Assembly (NCBI GenBank): GCA_022036555.1
Contig: CM039137.1
Coordinates: 4,000,942 to 4,064,941, forward strand
Origin: Microstegium vimineum
Lineage: Eukaryota > Streptophyta > Magnoliopsida > Poales > Poaceae
Length of the DNA: 64,000 bases
Reading direction: 5' to 3'
Shown: piece by piece, positions 47,909 to 59,019 of the stretch
Layout of the letters: each line of letters begins with the position of its first letter
How positions within the stretch are numbered: position 1 is the first letter of the stretch
Notes under the pieces: generated by a model
Told to the model about the DNA's origin: nothing
Seen by the model: the letters and a program-made list of their open reading frames with translations, nothing else
The model's database searches: none
Translations under genes and position numbers: made by a program

Positions 47909-50005
47909 AAAAACTAAGTTCATAGACAACACTATAAGTTTTCCTGTTTATTATACACATACATAGTCTTCCAATAGTTCGTAGTGCTCTTTTTGTTGTT
48001 CCAAGCAAGCTCAAGTCAATGCTTCCACAATAATTATCCTGGAAAATGTACATCCTAACAATCCTCATTTATCTTAAGACAACAAAGATTAGAATTTTTC
48101 AGGATGATTTGGTACATAATCAATTAGGGTTTTGGAATTGTTTAAAGAAAAGAGAAAATTTCAAGGGGATCCCCTTGTCATTTTTCCTAATAACTAGTTT
48201 TTGGCTAGCCTAACCTTTGGCTTTTTCTTAGAGCTGAAGCAGCTAGTTTTGATATGTACTCATGTATCAATGCTGTGAGTGAATTCCTTAAAAATTCAGA
48301 AGGCATCTATCATCCAACTGCAGTCTGTTCCAACAGAATTAAATTCCCCCAACACTTCAAACCTTCACTCAGTAGTTTTGCCCTTTGAGAACAGAGAGGT
48401 CACATGTATTTAATATATTTATTAGACAAAACTATAAAATGTCATTTTGCATGTGTACAAACAGAGAGAGTTGGTTGGTTTTTGTGACATACATATGCTA
48501 GGATTATTATGTTTATCTGGTTGCATCTATGAACCTGGGCATTGTTTTATCCAAACTCTTGAAAATTTTCTAGCTATTGTCCGTGCATCGATGCAAGTAT
48601 GCACGTAGTTTCCAACCCGTGGTATAGGATCTCCAACTGTTTATGTGGAATATTTTCATTTTGTGAAGCATTATCCCTGCGGAATTTCCATCTTGCTGAA
48701 AACCATATGCTGCCGTCCCCTTTTCTTTTCTTTTATGCAAAGCATATGCTACTGCCTCTTGGCCGACATAATCTTAGCTGTGGTAGGTCCATCAAGCCAC
48801 TTAGTTTGATTTTTTCAAATGTATCATTGGTGTGACCAATAGCTTAACATCTTAATATGCTGCTCCCATCCACTTGTGTGATTTCCTTCATTTTCATGTG
48901 TCATTTGGACGCAAACACCTGTTTCTAGCGAAACAGCGGCTAGCTCCGGTTCTAGTGTTTGACATGTAGAAAGCAACAGTACAAAGTAATATGCATGACA
49001 GAGAGACACGCCAGCCGTGTACACCACGACAACAGCATCCGTCGCATCGTGTTAGAATCGGAAATTCTGCTCCAAAAGCCCAGCTCTAAATATTGGGGTA
49101 TTGAGAAACCAGGTATCGAATATGCTATATTTGAAGATAATAAAGAGGCTTTTAAAGTTGTTTTATTTCAACACTCCCTTCAAACATAGACATAGGAATC
49201 ATTTGCAATTATTTTATTTAATTGTGTTCTCTACGATTCAGAATTAAAATATCTAATTTTGATATTATATTGATCCGCATGTATTGAGTTGTTCAACTCG
49301 TACTTCCTTCGTCCCAAAGAAGTCATCTCTAAGTTTAACCAACTTTATAAAAAAGAGTATTATTAAAAAAATATGTTTCATAATGTATTTAAGGGTATTA
49401 ATTTAGTATCATACATATTGATGCTCTTTATATAAATTTGATTAAATTTGAAATAGTTTTACAAAACAACTCTAAAAAGTTCATTATAGTTTGACAAGAT
49501 AACTCTACGTGTTTATTGTTCATCTGATACAAAAGTCGGCCCATTCCAATTGATTAAATAGTATTCGGTGAAACGAGCGATAGCCTGTCTCAACTCACGA
49601 AATCCAAAAAGTCTTCTTTGCTCGCCAATAGGATTCCTAAGATCCGAGGAGTGGAACCGCGGTAGTTCCACTGCCCATGGAACTGACGTACTGTACAACG
49701 TGGCCTCCAAGGTCAGAGGTCAGAATCTTCTCTTTAGCCAGCCACAGGCCCCGCTTGTCCACCCGGACAGCGACACCAACCACAGCTCGCTCAGCTCGCC
49801 AACAAAAGTCCCGCGACGCCCGCCGAGGGCACCGGCGACGGTGCACTCCGCTGCCGTGCGCGCCGGCCGTCCTTCCACTGCATCGCTCCAAATCTTTATT
49901 ATTGGTTTCCACGCTGCCCCCTCGCCGTCTCCAACCATCGCGCCCCGGCCGCCGCGCGCCGCAGCCGCTGCCGCTTCTGCCTGCTGCAGTTCCAGCTGCT
50001 AGCTC
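47909..50005. other. Intergenic DNA and NRT2 upstream region
   Basis: AT-rich with no supported gene. A truncated Stowaway-like copy lies near 49296-49480 (ACTTCCTTCGTCCCAAAGAA). From about 49630 the sequence becomes GC-rich and is the likely promoter region of the nitrate transporter. A long minus-strand open frame (51532-49637) runs through it but mirrors the GC-biased codons of the transporter and is not accepted as a gene. Confidence 0.5.
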
Positions 50006-50013
50006 TATATAAA
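50006..50013 (+). promoter_or_regulatory. TATA box of the NRT2 gene
   Basis: TATATAAA lies 104 bases before the NRT2 start codon (last T-box base 50013, ATG 50117). Transcription would start near 50040, giving a leader of about 75 bases. It is the only TATA match in this GC-rich stretch. Confidence 0.7.
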
Positions 50014-50116
50014 CGCCACGTACGCGCCGGAGCATCAGCACAGCCACGTACGTGCCGGCGGCGGTCGAGTTAACAGTTAAGGAGGGGGAAGAAGACAGAG
50101 GACACCGAGTGGGAAG

Positions 50117-51667
50117 ATGGCGGAGGGGGAGTTCAAGCCGGCGGCGATGCAGGTGGAGGCGGCGTCCAAGCAGCCGCGGTTCAGGATGCCGGTGGACTCG
50201 GACAACAAGGCGACCGAGTTCTGGCTCTTCTCCCTCGCGAGGCCGCACATGAGCGCCTTCCACCTCTCGTGGTTCTCCTTCTTCTGCTGCTTCCTCTCCA
50301 CCTTCGCGGCGCCGCCGCTGCTGCCGCTGATCCGAGACACGCTGGGGCTCACAGCCACGGACATCGGCAACGCCGGGATCGCGTCCGTGTCCGGCGCCGT
50401 GTTCGCGCGCGTGGCCATGGGCACGGCGTGCGACCTGGTGGGGCCACGGCTGGCGTCCGCGGCCATCATACTGCTCACCACCCCCGCCGTGTACTGCTCC
50501 GCCATCATCGACTCGCCGTCGTCCTTCCTGCTCGTGCGCTTCTTCACGGGCTTCTCGCTGGCGTCCTTCGTGTCCACGCAGTTCTGGATGAGCTCCATGT
50601 TCTCGCCGCCCAAGGTGGGGCTGGCCAACGGCGTCGCGGGGGGGTGGGGCAACCTCGGCGGCGGCGCCGTGCAGCTCATCATGCCGCTCGTGTTCGAGGC
50701 GATCCGGAAGGTCGGGAGCACGCCGTTCACGGCGTGGCGCGTGGCCTTCTTCATCCCGGGCCTGCTGCAGACGGCGTCGGCCATCGCCGTGCTGGCGTTC
50801 GGCCAGGACATGCCCGACGGCAACTACCGGAAGCTGCACAGGTCCGGGGACATGCACAGGGACAGCTTCGGCAACGTGCTCCGCCACGCCGCCACCAACT
50901 ACCGCGCCTGGATCCTGGCGCTCACCTACGGCTACTGCTTCGGCGTGGAGCTCGCGGTGGACAACATCATCGCGCAGTACTTCTACGACCGTTTCGGCGT
51001 CAAGCTCCGCACCGCCGGGTTCATCGCCGCCAGCTTCGGGATGGCCAACATCATCTCCCGCCCCGGCGGCGGCCTGCTGTCGGACTGGCTCTCCAGCCGG
51101 TTCGGCATGCGCGGCAGGCTGTGGGGCCTGTGGGTGGTGCAGACCGTCGGGGGCGTCCTCTGCGTGGTGCTCGGCGCCGTCGACTACTCCTTCGGCGCGT
51201 CCGTGGCCGTCATGATACTCTTCTCCCTGTTCGTGCAGGCGGCCTGCGGGCTCACCTTCGGCATCGTGCCCTTCATCTCCCGGAGGTCGCTGGGGCTCAT
51301 CTCCGGCATGACCGGCGGCGGGGGCAACGTCGGCGCCGTGCTCACGCAGCTCATCTTCTTCCACGGGTCCAAGTACAAGACGGAGACGGGGATCAAGTAC
51401 ATGGGGCTCATGATCATCGCCTGCACGCTGCCCATCACGCTCATCTACTTCCCGCAGTGGGGCGGCATGTTCGTGGGGCCGCGCCCCGGCGCCACGGCGG
51501 AGGACTACTACAACCGGGAGTGGACGGCGCACGAGCGCGAGAAGGGCTTCAACACCTCCAGCGTACGCTTTGCGGAGAACAGCGTGCGGGAGGGGGGCCG
51601 CTCAGGCTCAGGCACCCAGTCCAAGCACACCACTGTCCCCGTCGAGTCCTCGCCCGCTGACGTGTGA
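50117..51667 (+). CDS. NRT2: High-affinity nitrate transporter, NRT2 family
   Basis: NRT2 proteins are plasma-membrane proton/nitrate symporters for uptake at low nitrate, usually working with the partner NAR2 (NRT3). A single exon encodes 516 residues, the length I recall for rice OsNRT2.3; intronless NRT2 genes are common in grasses. The major facilitator layout of about 12 hydrophobic segments starts near residue 50. Visible motifs are the MFS signature G-X3-D-X2-G-P-R (102-111) and the two nitrate/nitrite signatures GVAGGWGNLGGG (172-183) and GMTGGGGNVGA (397-407). The hydrophilic C-terminus has Ser/Thr sites. N-terminal RFRMPVDSDNKATEFWLFS and the C-terminal tail are closest, from memory, to OsNRT2.3 and maize NRT2.5. 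The gene is intact, with a TATA box upstream. The start is the first ATG after the TATA box in this frame. Confidence 0.95.
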   Translation: MAEGEFKPAAMQVEAASKQPRFRMPVDSDNKATEFWLFSLARPHMSAFHLSWFSFFCCFLSTFAAPPLLPLIRDTLGLTATDIGNAGIASVSGAVFARVAMGTACDLVGPRLASAAIILLTTPAVYCSAIIDSPSSFLLVRFFTGFSLASFVSTQFWMSSMFSPPKVGLANGVAGGWGNLGGGAVQLIMPLVFEAIRKVGSTPFTAWRVAFFIPGLLQTASAIAVLAFGQDMPDGNYRKLHRSGDMHRDSFGNVLRHAATNYRAWILALTYGYCFGVELAVDNIIAQYFYDRFGVKLRTAGFIAASFGMANIISRPGGGLLSDWLSSRFGMRGRLWGLWVVQTVGGVLCVVLGAVDYSFGASVAVMILFSLFVQAACGLTFGIVPFISRRSLGLISGMTGGGGNVGAVLTQLIFFHGSKYKTETGIKYMGLMIIACTLPITLIYFPQWGGMFVGPRPGATAEDYYNREWTAHEREKGFNTSSVRFAENSVREGGRSGSGTQSKHTTVPVESSPADV

Positions 51668-52090
51668 GACACACACAAGCGTCGTATAATCAATCAAAGA
51701 AGGTCCCGCGTCAGCAGTCGTATACTATAGTACGGTTCATGAATCGTACGTGGTGTTTATTGTGCATCCGTGTCGTGTGGTGATTTCTGTGTGAAGCAAA
51801 AAGCCGGTGGTGAATTTCAACAAAGTCAGAGTGATATTAAAGAGTGGGATTGTTCATTTTGCTAGGTGGTTTCAATTTTTTTTCCTGAAATATATAAGTC
51901 AACTTCATTCCAGGTCAAGATCCAATTGAAAAGGTCATTACCTATAGCTCAATATAAAAGCGATACAAACCCAAGTATGGAATTAGGCAGATTACACGTA
52001 GTAGTAATAAAAGATAAATTCTCAAAATTCTTACAATAACCAGAAATATCTGGCCTATAATTTAACAACCTCTAACCATCATCACCAATA
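51668..52090. other. NRT2 3' region
   Basis: Probable 3' untranslated region followed by AT-rich spacer. No other feature seen. Confidence 0.5.
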
Positions 52091-53255
52091 ACAATTTTGG
52101 ATGTAGATATTGGGAGATATAGAATTGAATTGGATTCAATACCAAAACAGTCATGGCATTGAAATGGCCACAATCCAAATACTATTGTTTGGATGACAGT
52201 TGAGTTACCTTTCGAAATCTAGCAAGTAGCTGAAATCCATTTTCTGTCTGGATGCAAAAGAATAGAATTGAAATGTTGAGGCCTCGACTTGCTCGAGCCC
52301 GGCGTTGGCGGGCACAGTTGTAGTTGTAGAGGAGGGCGCTTGTGTCTGTGCCGCGTCCTTCCCATGGCCACCGGGGTGAGGGAGGGAGTCACCGCTGGTG
52401 GTGGGGAGCGTGCGGTCTGTCGTGTCTGTTGGGAGTGGGGGAGGACGCAAGTGGATCTCCCCGCCACCGGAGATGGAAGAGAAGCTGCTGACAAGCGATT
52501 GTGGGCATGGGGGAGCTCATGTCGCCATCTATGGTGGATCTCGTGACTCCAACCATGGGGGAGGAACTGGAGCTCGCGTCGGCGTCCATGGTGGATCTCG
52601 CACCGCGGGCCATGGGAAGAGGAAGAGGGAATCGCACCACCGTCCATGGTGGATCTGCGCCGCCATGGTGGGAGGAAGAAGGGCTCGTGCCGCCATCCAT
52701 GAGGAAGAGGAAGAGGAGCTCACGTCGCTAACCATAGGGAAGAGGAAGAGGATGTCGCTGACCACGGTGGAGACAGGGGCGGATCCCCCCTACAGCCAGT
52801 GTGTTAATGAAAATATAGAGAGACTGAGGGGGGAGAGGAGAAAAGAAGAAAAATAGAGAGATTAGAGGAAGAAGAGGAGATTAGCCCCTCTTTCAATCTT
52901 GTTTGAATAGGTTGAGGCAGAAGAAAAGAAGAAAAATAGATAGATTAGATGAAGAAAAGCAAATCAGCCCCCCTTCAATCTTGTTCTGGATCCACCACTG
53001 GGTGGAGAGGGAGCTCGCCCATCACCGCTCACCCACGGGGAAGAGGCGCTCCTCCATCGGGTCTGATTCCACTCAATACGGAGGGGTCATGCTCTATATT
53101 GGGATAGGCCCCTTCTGGCTATAGTTCAATACTAATGAATTGGATCTTCAATGTCAATTCTCAATTCCATGTACATATATCCAAACAAAAGCATTGAGGA
53201 AAGCTCGTTCCAATTCCAATGTCTAGAGTCCAATATCCACATCCAAATAGGGTGT
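52091..53255. mobile_element. Terminal-inverted-repeat element with GC-rich repetitive interior
   Basis: The left end TTTTGGATGTAGATATTGGG pairs with the right end (reverse complement ATTTGGATGTGGATATTGGA). Inverted similarity continues inward in patches (GAATTGAATTGG). The interior (about 52290-52800) is GC-rich and holds four to five imperfect repeats built on CCATGGTGGATCTCG and GGAAGAGGAAGAGG. Open frames there on both strands follow the repeats and are not accepted as genes. The ends resemble PIF/Tourist-type termini, but a target duplication is not clear. Confidence 0.5.
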
Positions 53256-54733
53256 AAGAAAAGTACTAAAATGAATATAAATGACCTATTTCTTTCATTA
53301 CAAAAATAGTTTAAAATAAACTCCTAAAGTTACATTTAAATTACACACTTTGTTTTCTAGCTTGTTTCTTCTTCTTTCTTAGTGTGTTTCTAGATGTCAA
53401 CTAAAATATATTTTGCCACCTTTTTATGTTTTTATCATAAATGTAGCACAATTTTCTCGAGTTTTTTTTAAAATAATCAGAAACATCTAACCTTGAATTT
53501 GGTTGAAAATAATAGCCCTTAATTTACTACATCTTCTATAAATTACTCCCTCTGTTATTATGATGGCAAATACATAAAGTAAGCCCATAAATATGTACCT
53601 TTCGAAGCAAGTTTTTTACTCACGATTCACGGTCTCGCGGTCCATAGTACCCGAGACTCTTGCTTGTCATTCGTCCTTTGCACGCCATGCTTTGAGTTTC
53701 ATCCCATACAAGACTTGTGTTTCTCCAACATGCTTTCATTATATCCACTATGATATTCATCGGCTTACGATGCTATACTTGATGCCATTTTTAAAACCAT
53801 GCTCCATATTACGATGTCTATGTTAGAAAAAACATAGAACTTAATTTTAGAAAAAGATCTAAATCTGTTTGTACTTTATGAGATAGCCAAAAATTTAAGA
53901 TCATTATGATTTTAAGAATTCTTAATTGCATATTTTTTCAAAAAAAGATTGAAAAATTATTTTTATAATTTTTTAATAATGCTACCTTTCTAAACTAACA
54001 AGGTAGTCCGTTTTACATATTGACTGCGATGAAGGATCGCAGACATCATCTTCTGGTTAACTAAAACGCGTCCCTTCCATCGGATGCTCTATAACGCGTC
54101 CCTTCCATCGAATGCTCTATAGGGCTGGCGTGCATGCCATTTGCTTTTATTGTCCCGTAGCTTTGATGTGAGCTAGAGAGATGTCATTCTTCTACGCATT
54201 TCATGACTTGAGCCGAGCGCGTCCTGACCGCCACCGCCACCGCATGCTGTCTTCTCAGTGAGCTGCTTTCGTTTTCTAGCGCGGGAGCGGGACAACCTTC
54301 TCCATCCGAGGTATAGCAACGTGCAACAGCATACCGCGTTAGTGCTCCTGCCGTTTCATAATCGAGGGTTGTTTGGATTCAAGAGCTAATGATTAGTTCA
54401 TGTTTTATATATTAAATTAAAAAGATTAAACATAGGTTAATTTGGGGCTAATAAGAGCTAATGATGTATAATTGATGATTAAAGTCTATTAGTCCTTATT
54501 AGCCTATAATTAGCTCCTATTTAATCTATTTTAATGATGTGGACTAATTTTTAGCCTTGAGATTCAAACAGACACTAAAACTATTTTCAAAACCAACCCC
54601 TATGAGACGGTTTCAAAAATTGAGGGGTCTAAAAATTTGATATTCTAATTGGGAGAGACTTCAATGATTTCCTATCTAACCCCCAGTAGATCGAGTTTTT
54701 TTTTTCAATGGTTTCCTATAAAAAAAATTAAGG
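53256..54733. other. Intergenic DNA with one Tourist-like MITE
   Basis: AT-rich and without a supported gene. A direct repeat of ACGCGTCCCTTCCATCG (about 54066 and 54092) is present. A MITE lies at 54368-54575. Confidence 0.5.
54368..54575. repeat. Tourist-like MITE
   Basis: Left GTTGTTTGGATTCAAGAGCT and right (reverse complement) GTGTCTGTTTGAATCTCAAG are inverted copies, continuing inward with CTAATGATTAG and CTAAAAATTAG. About 208 bp, AT-rich and self-complementary. A clean 3-bp duplication is not visible. Confidence 0.6.
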
Positions 54734-55943
54734 GTTTTTTTGAATCTACGTCATTGCAATTATTCAAGTTTGGAGAAACGTCATTACAATTCGCCTATTC
54801 GAAGATCTACCATTACAATTTTAGCTCTCTCCCATCGATACCATTTTCTACAGCTACCGCATATAAGAGCCCACTGTCCGCATGTATGTCTACCGGAATA
54901 CCTACGGACGTCTAACTCCCAGCCTCCTCCGTTAAATGGAGCCCGCGCAGGAGCTCTGCCTCGCCACGGTCGCCGGCGCGGGGAGGTGCTGGTGGGGATG
55001 GCCAAGGGGGCGTGGGGCGTGGGGCGTGGAGCATAGACAGGCACAGGTCCATGAATCTCGAGTCCGCCGGCCATGGTCCCGACGACCCCGCGTAGGCTTC
55101 CGGCACGGAAGAAACGCTCTTCCGGCGTTCTGACATGGGCCCGCAGCGTGTGTTGGTGACTGGTGAGGACGGCGACGACGCCCGCAGGGCGCTACCGACG
55201 CGGTGGTGGTGGCAACGTTGGCTGGATGCCTGGATCCGCGCGATGGCGGCTCTCACGCACGCCTGGCCTACGAGTTCGCGGCGTCGGGCGCGTCCAACGT
55301 CCATGGCGCTTGCTCTCGTTCGGCGCGACGCCGCGGCAGCAGCATGCGATTCAGGGTAGGCTGTACAGCTCTGGCGTGGCCGCGTACATGGCCGCCTCGA
55401 CCGTGACGACGATGGTCGCCGCCGAGGACGAGGCGCAGGAGGAGGCAGCCCGCGACCGCAGGGAAGCTCGTCGTCGTCATTGTGCGAGTGGTTCGTTTGC
55501 GACGAGGCGGACGCTCGGGCACGGACGCGGGCCGGATCTGCACGGCGGCGGCGACGGCTCTCTCGCGCGTCTGCGCACGGCTCCCCGCACGGGCACCTAC
55601 GGGAGCACGGCAAGTAGGCAGCAGCAGTGCGTGCTTGAGTCAGCAAGGCAGGCGAGCGGTGCCGGCGGCCGTGGCCTGCCTCGGAGCCACATGCTACTTG
55701 CTCACGGACGTCGCCACGCTGTTGCCGAGCCTCAGCCAACATGGACGTCAACAGGCTAAGCCGCTTTAGCAAAAAGTTGCACGTGATGCCGGCGGCAGCT
55801 GCGGGTGGGTCAGACAGGAGCGCGATGACGAGGGACTCCAGCAGGAGCCGAGCCACGTGGCCGTGGGGCTCTCCTGGGACAGGAGCGCCGCCCCAACACG
55901 GACGACGCCGGGGCGACACGAGGGGCGGCGCCACGTCCGGAAA

Positions 55944-56051
55944 TTACTTGGCGGCATAGTGCGACACCACGGCCGTCAGCATGTCCGGGTGCGCGCACGA
56001 CATGGCCTTGGACTTGGCGAGGACGAGGAGAGCGGCGGCGGCGACACCGTA
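55944..56051 (-). pseudogene. Possible captured gene fragment (C-terminal end)
   Basis: On the minus strand, 35 codons then TAA encode a segment with a hydrophobic alanine/leucine run, followed by LAKSKAMSCAHPDML and ending SHYAAK. Its amino-acid mix looks like a genuine protein C-terminus rather than random GC-rich translation. I do not recognise the parent gene. A neighbouring plus-strand stretch (about 55255-55290) encodes LAYEFAASGA, reminiscent of the cofactor-binding region of short-chain dehydrogenases, but this is weak. Both lie inside the element with long terminal inverted repeats. Confidence 0.3.
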
Positions 56052-56263
56052 GTGTTGGCGGCGAGCGAGGTGGCGTCCGCGGCGGCGCGGGCACGGTAGC
56101 CGGAGTACTGGCGATGCCGCCAAGAGCGGAGGTCCGCGACGAGGCGAAGCGGAGGTCCGGGAGATGGCGAGGCGAGCGCAGTGAGAGACGAGGCGAGGTG
56201 AAGGTCCGGGAGATGGCCAGGCAAGCGCGCGAGACGAGGCGGCATCCGCGGGCGGCCGAGCTT

Positions 56264-58840
56264 GGCCTGTTTGGACTCCTCTCCTTCAACTTTTTCAACT
56301 CGGCTCCAAACTTGTCTAGCCAAACAGGTCCAGCTCCGAAAACTCTGCTCCAAACAAAAAGAGGAGTTGAGGGCCGACTCCACATTTTTTCCAGAGCTCC
56401 TCAGAGGGTACTCCCGAAATCAACTTTTCGAACCTCCTCGTGGAGTTGGGAGGTAATTACCCGCAATTGCCACTGGTTACACAAAAAAACGATTCGTTCT
56501 TTTTCCTCTTCCACCCGAGTGGCACCCCTTCGTTTTCCCGTTGCTCCCTTCCTCCTTCCTCCTGTGCGCGCTGTCCTCCAACCCTAGCTGCACCGCCGGC
56601 TATTCTGACCGCCACGGCAAGCAATCCGGCGAGGTGATGGCCGGAGAAGATGAATCTGTTGATCCTTTTCTCGATCCCCTCTTTTCATACCCCCCAATGT
56701 CGGTCCCCAGGGTGGGGTTATCGCGGCCGCCGCAGATGGCGCCAGCGCCGCCCTCTGCCCAGGCCAGGGCCGGTCGCGGCCGTGGAGGGCATTCTGATGT
56801 CCGGCCATGGCCGACCGCGCCTCCTATGGCTGTGCTGGGCGAGCCGCTGGTTGCTCCAGGTCTGCAGGGCGAGCTGCCGGCCAATGCAGAGCAGGGCGAC
56901 ATGCCCCGCGCGCCAGGCAGCACCGGTTCAGGCCTTGCGGCTCTTGGCCGAGCACGGCCAGCCGCGGCCTCTGACTTAGCTGCAGCCACGGCCGTTCATG
57001 GGAGCCAGCGCCCTGTAGCCGGCCACGCTGCAGCCACAGCCAGCCATGCGAGTCAGCGCTCTGTGGTGTCTACTTCACGCAAACAAACACCTTCTCTAAA
57101 CTGGCAACATGTAACATATCTTTGTATTGCTATTTTTATTTGTATTTGTAAGCTACTGTCTCTAATTGGCAGCCTGCATGGCAATTTGTTTTCCCTATGT
57201 GCAGCGTGATGATGACAGTAGCAACGACTCTGACAATGAGAACATGGCATTCTGGGATCTTGTAGGAGGTGGTGCTAAAATTGCTGCAGCTTATGTTGAA
57301 TTGTATTTTAACAAAAATCCACCTAGGACATCAAACCTGAGTGGTATGGGTTGGTTGCTAGAGACATTGAACACACCAGGAGAGTGTCATTCACAGCTTC
57401 GGATGAGCACACAAATGTTATATGATCTTCATGATTTATTGGTTGCAAGGTATGATCTGAAACCTTCCCTACATGTGAACACTTAAGAGATGTTGGCAAT
57501 GTTCTTATTTGTGTTGGCTGGAAATGAGTCTAATAGAAAGACACAAAACCGGTTCAAGCACTCGGGTGAAACTATTCATAGGAAATTTGATGAGGTGCTA
57601 AATGCTTTTATGGAGATGTCTAAAGATTTTATTAGACCACAGAACCCCAACTTCCCATGTGTTCATAGGAGGATAAGAGATGATCGTAGAGCATATCCAC
57701 ATTTCAAAGATTGTATTGGTGCTTTAGATGGTACTCATATTCGAGTTTCGTTGCCACCTGATGATCAAGTAAGGTATATTGGAAAGTCTGGTATACCTAC
57801 TCAAAATGTTCTAGCAATTTGTGACTTTGATATAAGATTCACTTATGTGTCGACGGGACAGCCGGGCTCTATACATGATACTAGTGTTCTGTACAATGCA
57901 ATAAGAGTGGACGAAAGCTTTTTCCCACACCCTCCAAAAGGTATAAAAAATATGACCATGATCTATATTTTTTCATCAAATGCTTACCAATGTGACCTCA
58001 TATTTGTTTCCAATATTTGCAGGCAAATATTATGTCGTCGATGCGGGATATCCTAATCGTCCCGGATACCTTTGTCCTTATAAAGGTGAGAGGTACCATA
58101 TGCCGGAGTGGCATAGAGGAATGGAACCAAATAGTCCAAAAGAAAGGTTTAATCGTGTTCACTCATCCATCAGCAATGTCATTGAGAGATCATTTGGAGT
58201 GCTAAAAATAAAATGGCAAATTCTATATAAAATGCCGCCCTACCCTATGTTCAAGCAAAAAATGATTGTTGTTGCTACTATGGTCCTTCACAACTTCATT
58301 CGTGTGCATGGCAGTGAAGACTTGGACTCTGCTCGGTTCGATCGTGATCCAAATTTTGTCCCAACGATTCCGGAAAGATATCAAAAATATATGGGTAGAT
58401 CAAATGGCTCTAGATTCCGTGATGAGTTGGCCACTACTCTTTCGGTTTCTTGGAAGTAGAATTATGAATTGAAGAATGATGTTTTTTATTATTATTTATC
58501 CTTACTAATGTACGGACAATTATTTAGGAATGATGGACTTTATTATTTATTTATTATTACCAATGTACGGACAATTATTTATTTTTAGAATATGGACTTT
58601 GTTATGTACGGACAATATCTCTAGTTATCTATGCAAATTCTATACATCATAAAACATATGCACCAAACATTGATCAGTGGCATATTAGACATTTCCCAGA
58701 GACATCATGTTCCTGGAGCTGGAGCTGTCTGCGTGCCAAACAGGATCTCTGGCTCCAGAAACTCCACAGTAGAGCTGCTCTACGGTGGAGTTGCTGGAGC
58801 AGAGCTGGAAAAACTGGAGCATAGCAGTCCCAAACAGGCC
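56264..58840 (+). mobile_element. PIF/Harbinger DNA transposon
   Basis: The ends GGCCTGTTTGGACT and (reverse complement) GGCCTGTTTGGGACT are terminal inverted repeats, with CTT directly outside each (56261-56263 and 58841-58843). A 3-bp duplication is the rule for this superfamily, although TTA/TAA is the usual target. The ends are followed inward by GCTCC/GGAGC-rich subterminal sequence. The 2577-bp element carries a transposase gene on the plus strand. It sits at the inner border of the right arm of the larger element, so it inserted later. Confidence 0.82.
56637..58459 (+). pseudogene. PIF/Harbinger transposase (DDE_Tnp_4 type) with one in-frame stop
   Basis: The transposase cuts and joins the element ends. 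Proposed exons 56637-57110, 57205-57940 and 58023-58459 join in frame with GT-AG introns and would give about 548 residues. The catalytic triad is visible: D in ALDGTH, D in VVDAGYP and E in VIERSFGVLK. The N-terminal part is Pro/Ala/Gly-rich and lacks a recognised domain, so exon 1 is less certain. A single TAA at 57484-57486 interrupts exon 2 about 95 codons in, just before EMLAMFLF, a region well conserved in the family. Otherwise the frame is intact, so inactivation is recent. The separate Myb-like ORF of autonomous PIF elements is not seen here. Confidence 0.82.
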
Positions 58841-59019
58841 CTTAACGTCAGTAGGTGTTTCTGTATGCATACGAGCCTGCAGGTGGACCCTTATACGCGT
58901 AGGCGTACAAAATGGCATGGACAGTGGAGACCTAAAATTATAATGACATATCTTCGAATAGACGAATTATAATGGTGTTTCTTCGAACTCGAAGAATTAT
59001 AACGGCGTAGATCCAAAAA

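Larger units (their letters stand above)
54734..59019. mobile_element. Element with long tandem-repeat terminal inverted repeats and GC-rich cargo, interrupted by a PIF/Harbinger element
   Basis: The left arm (about 54734-54915) and the right arm (58844-59019) are imperfect inverted copies over roughly 175 bp. Matching parts include TTTTTTGAATCTACG with TTTTTGGATCTACG, TATTCGAAGAT on both sides, and CATATAAGAGCCCACTG with CGTATAAGGGTCCACCTG. The outer part of each arm holds three units of about 28 bp of the type GTCATTACAATTC...TTCGAAGA. Between them lies 1.3 kb of GC-rich sequence (54920-56260) with fragmentary coding character, and then a separate 2.6-kb PIF element. The architecture suggests a gene-carrying MULE (Pack-MULE), but I find no 9-bp duplication, so the class is inference. 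Confidence 0.6.

Noticed and set aside
49637..51532. 631-codon open frame on the minus strand opposite NRT2
   Set aside because: It is the mirror of a long GC3-rich coding sequence. Its product is dominated by Arg, Glu, Gly and His and resembles no family, while the plus-strand NRT2 has full family signatures.
50269..51660. 463-codon second plus-strand frame inside NRT2
   Set aside because: Shifted reading of the same GC-rich sequence. The product is Arg/His/Ala-rich with no domain.
54912..55934. 340-codon minus-strand open frame
   Set aside because: GC-rich, with low-complexity Arg/Ala/Pro composition and no start context or domain. It is kept only as possible captured-fragment DNA, not as a gene.
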